From Ctenosaura bakeri (Eukaryota; Chordata; Lepidosauria; Squamata; Iguanidae): a stretch of 64,000 bases of DNA. A program made the position numbers and the translations under genes. The stretch is taken from contig CAOLHI010002131.1 of assembly GCA_948474755.1 (NCBI GenBank), forward strand, positions 266,358-330,357, in the 5' to 3' direction. A model generated the notes under the pieces. The model was not told the origin of the DNA. It saw nothing but the letters and a program-made list of their open reading frames with translations, and did no database searches. This document shows, one piece after another, positions 26,301 through 38,300 of the stretch; within the stretch, counting starts at the first letter, position 1; each line of letters starts with the position of its first letter.

Positions 26301-29300
26301 ATCACAAATGGTCTCTCTCCGGAGAGGCGTTCAGACTGATTCGGGACCGCTGGGGGGAACCATCGATCGACCTCTTCGCGACCAGGGAAAACGCGAAGTG
26401 TCGCCGATTCTGTTCCAGAGCGGGCCACGATCGTGCCTCCATCGGGGACGCTTTCCAGTTTCCGTGGACCGGGGAACTCCTCTACGCGTTCCCGCCGTTC
26501 CCGCTGCTCGGCCGGACGATATCGAAGATCCTCGCCGACCGAGCCGACGCGATCCTGGTAGCCCCGTACTGGCCGAGGCAACATTGGTTCGCACCCCTGC
26601 TACAAGCCGCGCGAGACGACCTGCTCCGGTTGCCACCGACACCGGACCTGCTCTCCCACTCCGGCGGCCGAGTCCTCCATCCGGACCTACCACGCCTGGC
26701 CCTCCATGCCTGGAGGATATCGCACTAGACGATCCCGTGCTCGGTACCGTCCTCGTCGCGGCCAGGAAGGAATCCACCCGTCGCAACTATCAATACAAGT
26801 GGCGACGCTTCCTGACCTTCGCTAACGAGAGGAGTGAGCCGGTATCGCCCGCGGGGCTCTCGACCGTCCTGCACTTCCTCCTGCACCTCCGGCAACAGGG
26901 CCTGGCGTTTCCATCCCTGAAGGTGTATCTCTCCGCGATCGTGGCATACCAACCGCCACGATCTGCTGCCTCGGCCTTCTTCAGGAACGATACCGTTAAG
27001 CGGTTCCTGAAAGGACTTCATCATCTCTACCCGCCGGTATCGCCGCCGCTACCGCCGTGGTCCCTCTCGCTGGTGCTCTCGCAGCTGACGAAGCCGCCCT
27101 TCGAGCCGATGGCGACCTCGGATGACAGGCTCCTGACAATGAAAACTGCCTTCCTGGTAGCGGTGACCTCAGCGAGGCGAGCGGGTGAGATCACAGCTCT
27201 TCGTTCCGATGAGCCCTTCACGGTCTTCCACAGGGACAAGGTGGTCCTGAGACCTGACATCTCGTTCCTGCCAAAGGTGGTGTCCAGTTTCCATCTCAAC
27301 CAGGATATCATCCTGCCTGCCTTCTTCCCGAACCCGACGACACCGTTGGAGCGGTCCCTCCACTCCCTGGACGTGCGTCGGGCATTGGCTTTCTACAAGG
27401 ACAGGACTGCTTCCTTCCGACAGACGCCGCATCTCTTTGTTTGCTATGGGCGACGTCGGAGGGGCCTAAAAGTGTCCACCCAGCGCTTCTCCAAGTGGGT
27501 GGTGAGGACTATTGAACTGGCGTATGAGCTCGCGAGGAAGCCTCCGCCAGTCCTGCTTCGAGCCCACTCCACCAGAGCTGTGGCTACTTCTGCGGCCCTC
27601 CTGCGAGGAGTTGACCTGCATGAACTCTGCCGTGTGGCGACCTGGTCCCAACCATCGACCTTCGTGCGCCACTACAGGCTCGACTGCCGGTCGCGCAGAG
27701 ATGCCCGGTTTGGACGTGAGGTGTTGGCTTCCGTGCTGTAGGACCTGACCCGCCGTCCGACCGGTAAGCTACACAGTCTCCTAGTGTATGAAGGCACAGA
27801 GACCACGAAGAAGAAGAACAGGTTGCTTACCTGTAACTGTGGTTCTTCGAGTGGTCATCTGTGCCATCATACACACCCGCCCTTCCTCCCCTCTTTCTCA
27901 GGTCCCTGTAGGTTCTACGGCGGACGACAGAACTGAGGAGAGACCGTTGCTCGGCGGGAGGAGCATGCGCAGTACCGGCGTGGGGGAGGGGTTCCCGCCA
28001 AGCGAACAAGCTCTAGAAGTTTCCGAACGCTACCGCGCAGGCGCTAAAGCTCCTAGTGTATGATGGCACAGATGACCACTCGAAGAACCACAGTTACAGG
28101 TAAGCAACCTGTTCGTACATTTGTAGTTACCCTCCAAGTCCCTTTTTGTAACATAAATCAGTGATCACCATGTAGCAAAGTCTCTCAGAGTTCATAACCT
28201 ATTATTCTATAGCTTTGAGTGAAACGATGGTGGACTTTCCATAGGTATACAGTGGACCCTTGGTATCCACTGGGATTTGGTTCCAGAATCCCCTGTGATA
28301 CCTAAATCCATGGATTTTCAAGTCCCATTACAGTGGGCCCTCAGTATCCACTCGAGTTTGTTTCTAGGATCTCCCCCGTGGATACCAAAATTCATGGGTG
28401 CTCAAGACCCATTATGTACAACAGGATAGTAAAATGTATATAAAATGGCTAAATCCAAGTTTGCTTTTTGGGTTTTTTTTTTTAAGAATATTTTCAAGCC
28501 ATGGTTGAATCCGTGGATACAGAATCTGTGGATATGGATATAAATGCATTAAATAAATCAATAAACAAATGTGATGTCTCTTCCCTAGGCTCTGTTCAAG
28601 TTGTGGGGTTCGGCAGAGCCGTGTCCCACGGATGTCCTGACCTATACAGAATTAGTGCTGGATTCCCAGGGCCAGCTGGTGCAGATGAACCGATTGCCCG
28701 GTGGGAATGAGGTAAAGCTGTGCAGGGCAGGGTGAGAAATCAGCTTTTAAAAAAGATGTTGAGGCCTCCCTGAGCCTAAAAATGGCACAGAAAGACCCTA
28801 AACGTGATGGAAAGTGCCCCTGGTATGTGTCATGGCTTGGATAACTTGCAGTCCACAGACTCCACTCCGAGGTAGGCAGTAGTGTTTATTTGTAGCACTC
28901 TGAAGTTGCTGAGACTAAAGCATAGAGTTCACAGGTCTTATACGTTCACATACAAATTCTAGGTATGCAAAACTATGATTGGAAAGATCATTAATTAAAC
29001 ATCACCCCAACATCTTTAGACATTTCTCAGATTTGCAGTTGTTTACCTTCCTTTCATCCTTGGGGCTGGAACATGTTTCCTGCCCTTATCTTGGACACTT
29101 CAGATTCCCAAAACATTCTTGGTACTTTTGTTTTTGCCTGCTCTGATCCTCACCGGATACATTGTAGCAATAGGCAATAAGGCAATTAGCTATTTGATAC
29201 ATTGAAATATACAAGCAGGCTTCAAACATATACATTATTGCAATTAACAATTAGCGCCCAGTACTTTGTGGTGCTCTGTCTAAACTCTAGCATTGCCCCT

Positions 29301-32300
29301 ACACTGACTACCATACACTATTTCAATATCCAGCCAGCAGATCCACATATAACAGGGGCTGTTTATCCAGACAGTATGCCAGGTCAGCTTTGCTCTCTCT
29401 GCCATACATTTTAATGCCGTGGAGTGCTTTGAGGTTTGATGCCGTGGAATGCCATGTTAGTGCTTTGAACAAAGTTGCTGGAAAGGGCATAATGGAATTG
29501 AATGAGAAAACAGTGTGTTGGGAATGGAGGAATGTTGTTTAAATGAACTTTGATATGAGAGACAGAGCCAGTGCAGCTGCAAGGTCAGGCCATTGAAAGG
29601 CAAGATGTAAGTATGGGAAAAGATTTCTTTTAATTAGCTGCCAGATGAAATTTGTAATGTTAATGGGGTATAAGGCACTGTAAACCGAATAGTTCTTTAG
29701 TCTTGGGAATTGCCAGAATGTGCTGCTGCTATTTTGTTGTTCCTGAATAAAGCTTTTGAAAGCTGCAGAAAATGCCAGAGAAGGAGAATAAATTCGGACA
29801 GAAATAGTAGGTGGGTGGAATCTACTTCTCAGAGGAGTTGGTACAAGCAGAGCAACCGAAAAACTAGACCTAATTAGTGGAACTAAGAGTTGGCCAGTAT
29901 ATGACACATGTCTCATAGAGGACATTTGGGGCAAAAAAAAAAAAAAAAATCAATTTTTTGTGGGAACAGCTCTGGTGGAGGAGTATGCCCATCCAATTGT
30001 CCTGGGGGCTTAATGGGTAGTTGCCCTCCCTGGTCCTTGGAAACCAAAAAAACAAACAAAAAAACCCCCATGCTTTATCAGACAGCAATCACGATATCTG
30101 CACTAGGTCAGCATCAATCTTTGTTGAAGCCCTAGAATGAGGTAGGAAATGTTTTGATTTCTTCTGTTAATGCCCTTCCAGATTGGAATGGTGGCCTTCA
30201 AAATGAAGCTGAAAACCCCCGAATACCCCAAAGGCCGCGACATCGTGGTCATTATCAATGACATTACCTACAAGATCGGGTCGTTTGGGCCTGAGGAGGA
30301 CCTCCTCTTTTTGCGCGCGTCGGAGCTGGCTCGAGCCGAGGGCATCCCAAGGATTTACATTGCAGCCAACAGCGGTGCCCGCATTGGGTTTGCTGAAGAG
30401 ATCAAACACAAGTTCCAAGTGGGCTGGTTGGATCCCGACGACCCCTACAAGGTGGGTTGTTTTGGTTGTTAAATTGCTTAATAAGTTTTTTAGACTGTTT
30501 AAAAGTATTTGTAGTGCTTTACCATTTTTAATAGTTCTCAGCTGCTTGGATTGCTACATCACCCTTGAGTCTTGTGATAACAGGGCAGGATATTACAGTT
30601 AAATAAATAAATAATAAGGACAATAATATACAGTCATCCCTCAGCATTCATCAGGATTGGGGCACAGGACCCCCACAAATGTAGAACACCTGCAAACAAA
30701 GGTGGGTTTTTAAAGGGCTGTGCAGCCCTGATTGGAGCCACAGAGAGGGAAGGTTCCCCCAGAAAAGAAGTGCCTGAGGTTGGGGGGGCAGGGGTTGGGC
30801 TGCACAGCCCTTCAAAACCCCACCTTTGCTGCACAAATAATCAAATCTGTGAACATAAACCTGCAAATGTGGAGGGCTGACTGTACTAATACAGCAATGA
30901 GAGTAAGCATGGTATAGTGATTTGAGCGTCTGGTTCAAATCCTTGCTCAGCCCTGGAAACCCACTGGGTGACCTTTGGGCAAGTCACACTCTCTCAGCCT
31001 CAGACAAATACACTCTGAACAAATCTTGCCAAGAAAACCCTCTGATAGGTTAGGCCTAGTGTCACCATAAGTCAGAAATGAGTTGAAGGCACAGAACAAC
31101 AAATTTAACAGCAACACTCTGAATAGGCTTTGTTTTGCTACTCCCATTCTGGTTGGACATGGGCAGACCCATCACTCTGAATTGGCTTCTTTATCTGCAG
31201 AAGCGTCCACTCACTTCCTGCTTCCTCTGAGCCTAGTTTCTTGCATAAGAAATTCCAGAAATGGTCTTCCCTCTTTCTTCAGCTAACGTTCTCCATCATC
31301 TTTTCCTGAAGGGATTCAAGTACCTATACCTGACCCCCCAGGACTATACCAAGATCAGCTCCATGAATTCTGTGCACTGCAGACACATTGAGGACGCTGG
31401 TGAGTCCCGGTAAGTGGATGTCAACAGCTGTTACAAACCCTGTGTGTTGCTTTCTTTGTGCACTGCTTTGTGCACGTCTTTTGACCCTCTTGGCCTCCCG
31501 CAGGTACATCATAACTGATATTATCGGTAAAGACGAGGGCTTTGGCGTGGAGAACTTAAGAGAGGCAGCAGCCATTGCTGGAGAATCATCTCTTGCTTAT
31601 GATGAAATTGTCACCATTAGCATGGTATGGATTTTGATCCTTTTTTTTAATTACTTGCAAATGAATAATGCTCATCCCAGTGGCCCTCTCCTCGGATGGG
31701 TTGGGCACAAGAAGAACGTTGGTTTGCCTTTCTAAGAGCTAAATTAATCTTCATGCAGAGGCTCAAGAATACAGAGTTTCAATCTCAGGGCACATCCACA
31801 TTGATTAAAAAGACCAGAAACTCGCAGATTTTGTTCCTGTTCCTTCTGATTTTATTTTAGAGAGCCATACATGTTTATCTCAGAATATTTTCTGCCCTAG
31901 CCAGATATGAACAGAGAGTTTTTATGCCACCTCTCCAGGTCGGTTTATTTTAACCCAGTATAAAATCGGAAATAACAGGAACAAAATGTGAGACTTTTCT
32001 GTCAGTTCGGGTAGGCCCTTAGCTAGCTAGCTGGGATCACGATTTGTCAATCTAATAACTTTTACACTTGTTTCTTTCCTCCATATCTGTCACTTCCAAG
32101 GTTACCTGGTAGGTTTGCCAAATAAAAAAAATATGAGAATGATTTTTACTCAGGCAAGATTAAATGTTTTCCCTTGGGCAGATTGGATTGGTCACCAAAA
32201 GGGGAAAGCAGTAAGAGGCCTGGAATGGTTACTGAAGAAAGTCGAGGCAGAAAGTACAAAGACAGGTTTACAGTTCATAGAATCGTAGAGTTGGAAGAAA

Positions 32301-35300
32301 CCCCAAAGGCCATTGATTCCAGCCCCCTTCTGCCATGCAGGAATATACCATCAAAGCATTTCCGACAGATCCAGCTTCTCTTTAAAAACCTCCAAAGAAG
32401 GAGACTCCATCACACTCCAAGGCATCAACAGATTCCAGTGTCAAAGAGCTCTTGCCTTCAGGAAGTTTGTCTTAAAGTTTAGTTGGAATCTCTTTGCCTG
32501 AAGTTTGAAGCCATCTAGTCTCTGGAGCAGGAGAACATGAAGAAAACAAAAATAATGACCACAGATGATTCTCATAAGCTTAAAGCAGATGATGAAGACA
32601 GTGAAATAGTTCAAGGTTTTCCCTACTTTGGCTAAGTCATTAATTGAAATGGAGACTGTGCAGTCAAAGACTAGGACTAGGGTAGCTATGAAGGAACAAG
32701 ATAAGGTCCTCAAGTGTCAAGATACATCACTGAATATTAAAGTTAGGATTGTCCATGATGCCATATTTCCAATGTCTGTGTATGGTTATGAAAGCTGGAC
32801 AGTGAATGAAGCTGATAGGAATAAAATCAAATCCTCTGAAATGTGGTGCTGGAGAAGAGTTCTATAGATACTTTGGACTGTTAAAAAGATAAATGAATGG
32901 GTCCTAGAGCAAATGAAGCCTGAACTCTCCCCAGAAGCCAAGATGACTAAAGTGAGGCTGTTGTACTTTGCCCATATCATGAGATGACCTGACTCACCAG
33001 AAAAGATAATAATTCTTGGAAAAGTGGAAAGCTATAGGAAAAGAGGAAGACCCCATTAGAGATGGATAGACTCAGTCAAGGGAAACATATCCCTGAATCT
33101 GCAAGACTTGAGCAGGGTGGTAGAAGAGAGAGTGACTTGGGGGTCTTTCGTAGAGTTGCCATAAGTCAAAGTTGACTTGAGGGCAGTTGACAACAAAGCA
33201 TGACAGAGAGCCTGGTTGTGATTCTCGGTCTGTGGATGATAATATTTGTGTGTTTCTCAATTGTTCCAGCTATAATGATCTTTGAAATAAGTACATCCAG
33301 GCACTGTGAAAATCAGTGAAGATCATATTCTATGAAAGTTTGTTTTCTGCTGTCTAGTGCTGATAAATATTTATCCTTCACAATATCTAAATTTCTTGTC
33401 AGTGCTTTGCAGCTACGTATAATTCAGTTCCTTTTGACAGAAAAGTGGGGAATAAATAAAATAATAAATAATGCAAGGATTGTAAAGGCTGCACACAGAA
33501 TCACCCAATATGGAAGAATTTCCATAGGAAGGATTTAAATTCTGTATAATGCTGTAATGAGCTCTGTTAGGATGCGTTGCTCCTGTCTTATGTAAGCACA
33601 TATATGTAATAGTATAGCTGCATTAGACAGGACTTGCTGAGTGCTAGTATGTATCAGTTTCTAATTGCTAACTGCAATGATTCATCCAGTTGTAATATTT
33701 AAAATGTCACTAGGCTCCAATTTGCTGGGTGTTCAGTGTCACCTTGCAGCAGAGGTAAGGAAAGGAAGATCAAAGCTGGGGCAGGGAGTGGAGCATTGGA
33801 ATAACAAGAAGGTGTTATAAGAATGCATAAAACAAGGGTACAGGAACTTTTGCTCACTCCCATGATGAAAGGTATGTAAATAACTGTGAGCCTGGGAAAG
33901 TGTTTGTGCTGTTGGAATGACTTGTATGTAAGACTTTAACCAATCTGTGGTATGCGTGCCAAATTCTTTATGGAAGCTATAAAACTTGTAACCAGTTCTT
34001 CAGCTTTGCTGAAACAAACACTTCTTTTGAAACTTGTAGCAACATTCTCATGAGCAAGTAAGCCAGGACATGACAATTTGTCAGGTTTTTACTGTGCACA
34101 ATGGCAAATTGTTAATGACAATAAACACCTTGCTTGCCTCTTTCAGTGGACTTGCAGCCTTTGGTTTCTCAGAAATAAGCCCCCTCGTTTCTGTTTGGTA
34201 GGTAACCTGCCGTGCCATTGGGATTGGGGCCTACTTGGTGAGGCTTGGCCAGCGAGTCATTCAGGTGGACAACTCGCACATCATACTGACTGGCGCCGGT
34301 GCTTTGAATAAGGTAAGTAAGTGGTTCTTTCTGTGTGTTGTGTTTTATTTCCTTTTGTTTAATTTCGCCGTAGAACTCTCATTTTCTTCCCATCCGGGAT
34401 AGCTCTGTCCACCTCAGGCACTCTTACATTTTTTATGGCTTTTTAATTCTTCTTCGTGATCTCTGTGCCTTCACACACTGGGATTTTCGCACATGCGCGG
34501 TAGCGTCCGGAAGATTCTAGAGCTAAGCAGCTTGGCGGGAGCCCCTCAGCATGCTCAGCCCGCCAAGCCAACGGTCTCTCCTCAGTTCTGGAGTCCACCA
34601 GTGCAGGACCTGAAGGAGGGGATGGCTGGGCAGGTGTGTGTGAGGGCACAGATGACCACTCGAAGAACCACAGTTACAGGTAAGCAACCTGTTCTTCTTC
34701 TTTGTGGTCTCTGTGCCTCACACACTAGGAGACTTTGTAGCTTGCCAGTTGGACGGTGGCTCAGGTCCTAGAGAACGGAAGACAACACAGCACGTCCAAA
34801 ACGGGCATCTCTCCGGGACCGGCAGTCCAGTCTTTAGTGGCGCATGAAGGTCGAGGGTTGAGACCAGGTTGCTGCACAGCAGAGTTCTTGCAGGTCCACT
34901 CCTCGAAGGAGAGCTGCTGAGGAAGCCACGGCTCTGGTGAAGTGAGCATGCAGCAAAGCTGGCGGAGGCTGCTTGGCCAGTTGGTATGCCAGCAGAATGG
35001 TCTGGGCCACCCATCTGGAGAATCTCTGGGTGGACACCTTGTGGTCTTTTTGACACCCACCGTAGCACACGAACAGGCGGGGTGTTTGCGGAAGGACGCA
35101 GTCCGGTGTGTGTAGAAGACCAGGGCCCGACGATCATCGAGGGAGTGGAGAGACCTCTCCAGAGGCGTAGTCGGGTCCGGATAAAAGGTAGGTAGGATAA
35201 TGTCCTGGCTGAGGTGGAAGTGGGACACCACCTTGGGCAAGAAGGAGATGTCTGGCCGAAGGACTACTTTGTCTCTATGGAAGACGAGAAAGGGCTCATT

Positions 35301-38300
35301 TTATTTATTTATTTATTTATTTGTATCCCGCCTCTCCATATGGATCGAGGCGGCGAACAACTTACAATAGCATGTATTTCGAAACATTTCTATACATGCC
35401 CCCAACAAGCTGGGTACTCATTTTACCGACCTGCAAAAGGATGGAAGGCTGAGTCAACCTTGGAGCCGGGCAGGATCGAAGTCACAACCTTGTGGCTTGC
35501 AGTACTGGCATTTAACCACTGCGCCACCACGGCTCACTTGCCTGCCTGGCTGAGGTGACGGCTACCAGGAAAGCAGTCTTGATGGTCAGGAGCCTGTCAT
35601 CAGCAGTCGCCATGGGCTCGAAGGGCGGTCGCGTCAACTGCGATAGCACCAAAGACAGCGACCAAGACGGTAGCGGAGGCGACACTGGTGGATAAAGGTG
35701 CTGCAGGCCCTTCATAAACTGTTTGAGGATAGCGTCCCTGAAGAGAGCTGCCGAGGAGGATCCTCGTGGCTGGTGGGCCACGATAGTGGCGAGGTAGACC
35801 TTCAACAAAGGGAAGGCAAGCCCTTGTTGCCGAAGGTGGAGCAAAAAGTGCAACACAGGGGGTAGAGTGACAGGCGATACCGGCTCGCGACGGGCTTCTG
35901 CGAAGATGATGAACCGTTGCCACTTATAATGGTAGTTACAGCATGTTGACTCCTTCCTGGCTGCGGTGAGGACATCCTGGATGGTTGGATCGTCTAAGGC
36001 GTTATTCCCCATGCATGGAGAGCCAGGAGGGGCAGGTTCGGGTGGAGAACGAGACCATTGGAGGGGTTCCCGCCAAGCTGCTTAGCTCTAGAATCTTCCG
36101 AATGCTACTGCGCATGCGCGAAAATCCCAGTGTGTGGGGGCACAGATGACCACTCGAAGAACCACAGTTACAGATAAGCAGCCTGTTCTTTTGTGCCACT
36201 AGTGTCTTGGCCAAGGGGGCAGTCTACCTTAAGCTGTTTATTCATTTACTTAAACCAAGGTAGAAAACTGGAAGACTGGAAGGCAGTGTTAGTCCTCCAG
36301 GGGACCTTAGAGGGTTGCACTCACCACTGCACCTACTGCTGTAAAAATAAAATGAATTATTTTGCTAACACGTACTGCTATTTACCGCCTGCCACTGGGG
36401 ACTCTTGTTTGGATCAGGTCTTGGGCCGCGAAGTCTACACTTCCAACAACCAGCTGGGAGGGGTGGAAATTATGCACAACAACGGCATCTCCCATGTGAC
36501 TGTCCCAGACGATTTTGAAGGCGTCTACACCATCTTGCAGTGGCTCTCGTATATACCAAAGGTATGCCAAAGGAGCAGAGTCAGTGTGATGTAGTGGTAT
36601 AAATGTTATATGAGATTCTGGGAGAGTGTGTGTGTGTGTGTGTGTATGTGTGTTTTTACGTCACCTCTCCAGTTATGGTGACCCCATGAATTTCCTATGG
36701 TTTTCCTAGGCAGGGAATCCTCAGAAGTAGTTTTGCCAGTTCCTTCCTCTGAAATTGAGCCTACAGCACCTGAGATTTGTTGGCAGTCTCCCATCCAAGT
36801 ACTCACCAGAACTGACCTTGCTTTGCTTCCAAGATCAGATGGGATCTGGTGCCTTTAGGATATTTAGGCCCCAGGAGTGCAGGGTTCAAATCCTGGTCTG
36901 ACCATGAAAATTCACTGGGTGGCCTTGGGCAAACCACACTTTCTCAGCCTCAGAGGATGGCCCCCAAAAACCACTTCTGAAGAAATATGTCCAAGAGAAG
37001 TGTATTTTTTACAGCTAGTGTGGTGTAGCTGTTTGAGTGCTGAACCGGAATGCTGGGAGACCCGAGATTTAAATCTCCATTTGGCCATGGAAACCCCCTG
37101 AGTGGGCAAGTCGCACTCTCTCAGCCTCAGAGGAAGGAAGTGGCAAACCTCTATTAAAGAAATCTTGCCAAGAAAATCCATACTAAAAGGGAGGTCCAGC
37201 TGTTAGAAACAAGGGTTCCTTGTTTCATATATCAGATATTTAGCTGAAAAGATGTAATTCTTACCAGGAAATATGACCTAGACTATGAATAGTGTCTGTC
37301 CAGGAGAGAAACAGCTTTCGTTCTCTCTCTCCAGGCTTCCGGCAACTTCACCATTTCTCCTTGCAGTCATTGCTCTGGCAATCGCTTTTCTGCTCCAAAC
37401 AGCCTCCTGGTGTTATGTACCTTCAAAATAGTCTTGAAGGTACATAACAAGAAAGTTTGTACTTTGAGGTCTAGTTTGTAATTTGAGATACTCAGGGTTT
37501 GAATCCCCACAGAAACCCACTGGGTGCTGACCTTGGGCAAGTCACACTCTCTCAGCCTCAGAGAAATGCAACAGCAAACCTCCTCCACAGAAAACTTGCC
37601 AGAAAAACTTTAGGTTCGCCAGAGGTCAAGGTAGACTTGAAGACATATAACAGCAACAATAGTAATGGATTCACCTGAGGTTACTTCCTACTTTATTTCA
37701 AAGGGTTAGGGTTAGTAATCCTTAAGTAATTTATTGTACATTTATAATTTTATATGTTTTTAAAAGTTTTTAATTCTTTAGATGTTTTTAATGTTTTTCT
37801 AACTTTGTGGAAGCTGCCTTGGATCCTCCTTTGGAAGGAAATTCGATAAATAAATAAGAGATATTGTCACATTATCAGTCCAAAGGATGTGTATGAGGAC
37901 AGAGTACCAGATTTATTGCTTCTGAACATAAGTTGCTGCAATAGATTAGATAATGCAAGACCAAAGATGATTAAAATTGTCATTTGGACAAGTGGTAGAT
38001 TGCGAGCTTATTTGTAAACAATCTTAAATTGTCTGTGTTTTATATGTGTATACATTTATAGGATGGGAATGACTTGATTAAAAAAAAACAGACTGATCTT
38101 ATTTTTACTTACTTAACTCTCAAAGTTAAACCACTCCAATTTCTTCCCTTCTGACTCATATTCTCGTTCTTGTCTAAAACCATTAAAAAGGTGTTCCTTC
38201 TTGTAGGACAATCAGAGCCCATTGCCTATTATGGCCACAAGTGACCCCATTGAGAGAGAAATTGAGTTTTTGCCTTCCAAAGCCCCCTACGATCCGCGAT

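Larger units (their letters stand above)
22025..28114 (+). mobile_element. DIRS-like retrotransposon, copy A (complete structure)
   Basis: A 6,090-bp tyrosine-recombinase retrotransposon in ACACB intron 10, same strand as the gene. DIRS elements copy through RNA, form a circle and integrate by a tyrosine recombinase, so no target duplication is expected and none is obvious. Order: left terminal repeat, gag-like region, reverse transcriptase with YLDDW, RNase H, Dam-like methyltransferase domain, recombinase, internal complementary region, right terminal repeat. The body is markedly GC-rich compared with the AT-rich intron. The ends and internal complementary region agree perfectly, so the insertion is probably young, yet several reading-frame breaks by small indels are present. 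Confidence 0.93.
34447..36188. mobile_element. DIRS-like retrotransposon, copy C (deleted, interior inverted)
   Basis: A 1,742-bp element in ACACB intron 15. Its outer ends are in forward order (TTCTTCTTCG at 34447 and CCTGTTC ending 36188), but the inside is reversed: the complement of the region between internal complementary region and right repeat (about 34580-34642), the internal complementary region reversed (34643-34735), then the recombinase on the minus strand. Gag, reverse transcriptase, RNase H and most of the methyltransferase are missing. Recombination between the inverted terminal repeats plus deletion explains this layout. Confidence 0.85.

Noticed and set aside
25966..27741. 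A 591-codon open frame read as one protein
   Set aside because: Only the last 343 codons are the tyrosine recombinase. The first part runs out of frame across the RNase H and methyltransferase region, whose real frames give clear family matches.
22100..27750. GC- and CpG-rich block as a CpG island or promoter of a host gene
   Set aside because: The composition belongs to the DIRS element, with boundaries exactly at its ends.
34447..36188. DIRS copy C as a plain reverse-strand insertion
   Set aside because: Its outermost ends are in the forward order. A whole-element reversal would place the GAACAGG end on the left.
36780..36852. A functional 5S rRNA gene
   Set aside because: Only part of 5S is present, with many changes, and it is fused to a SINE tail.
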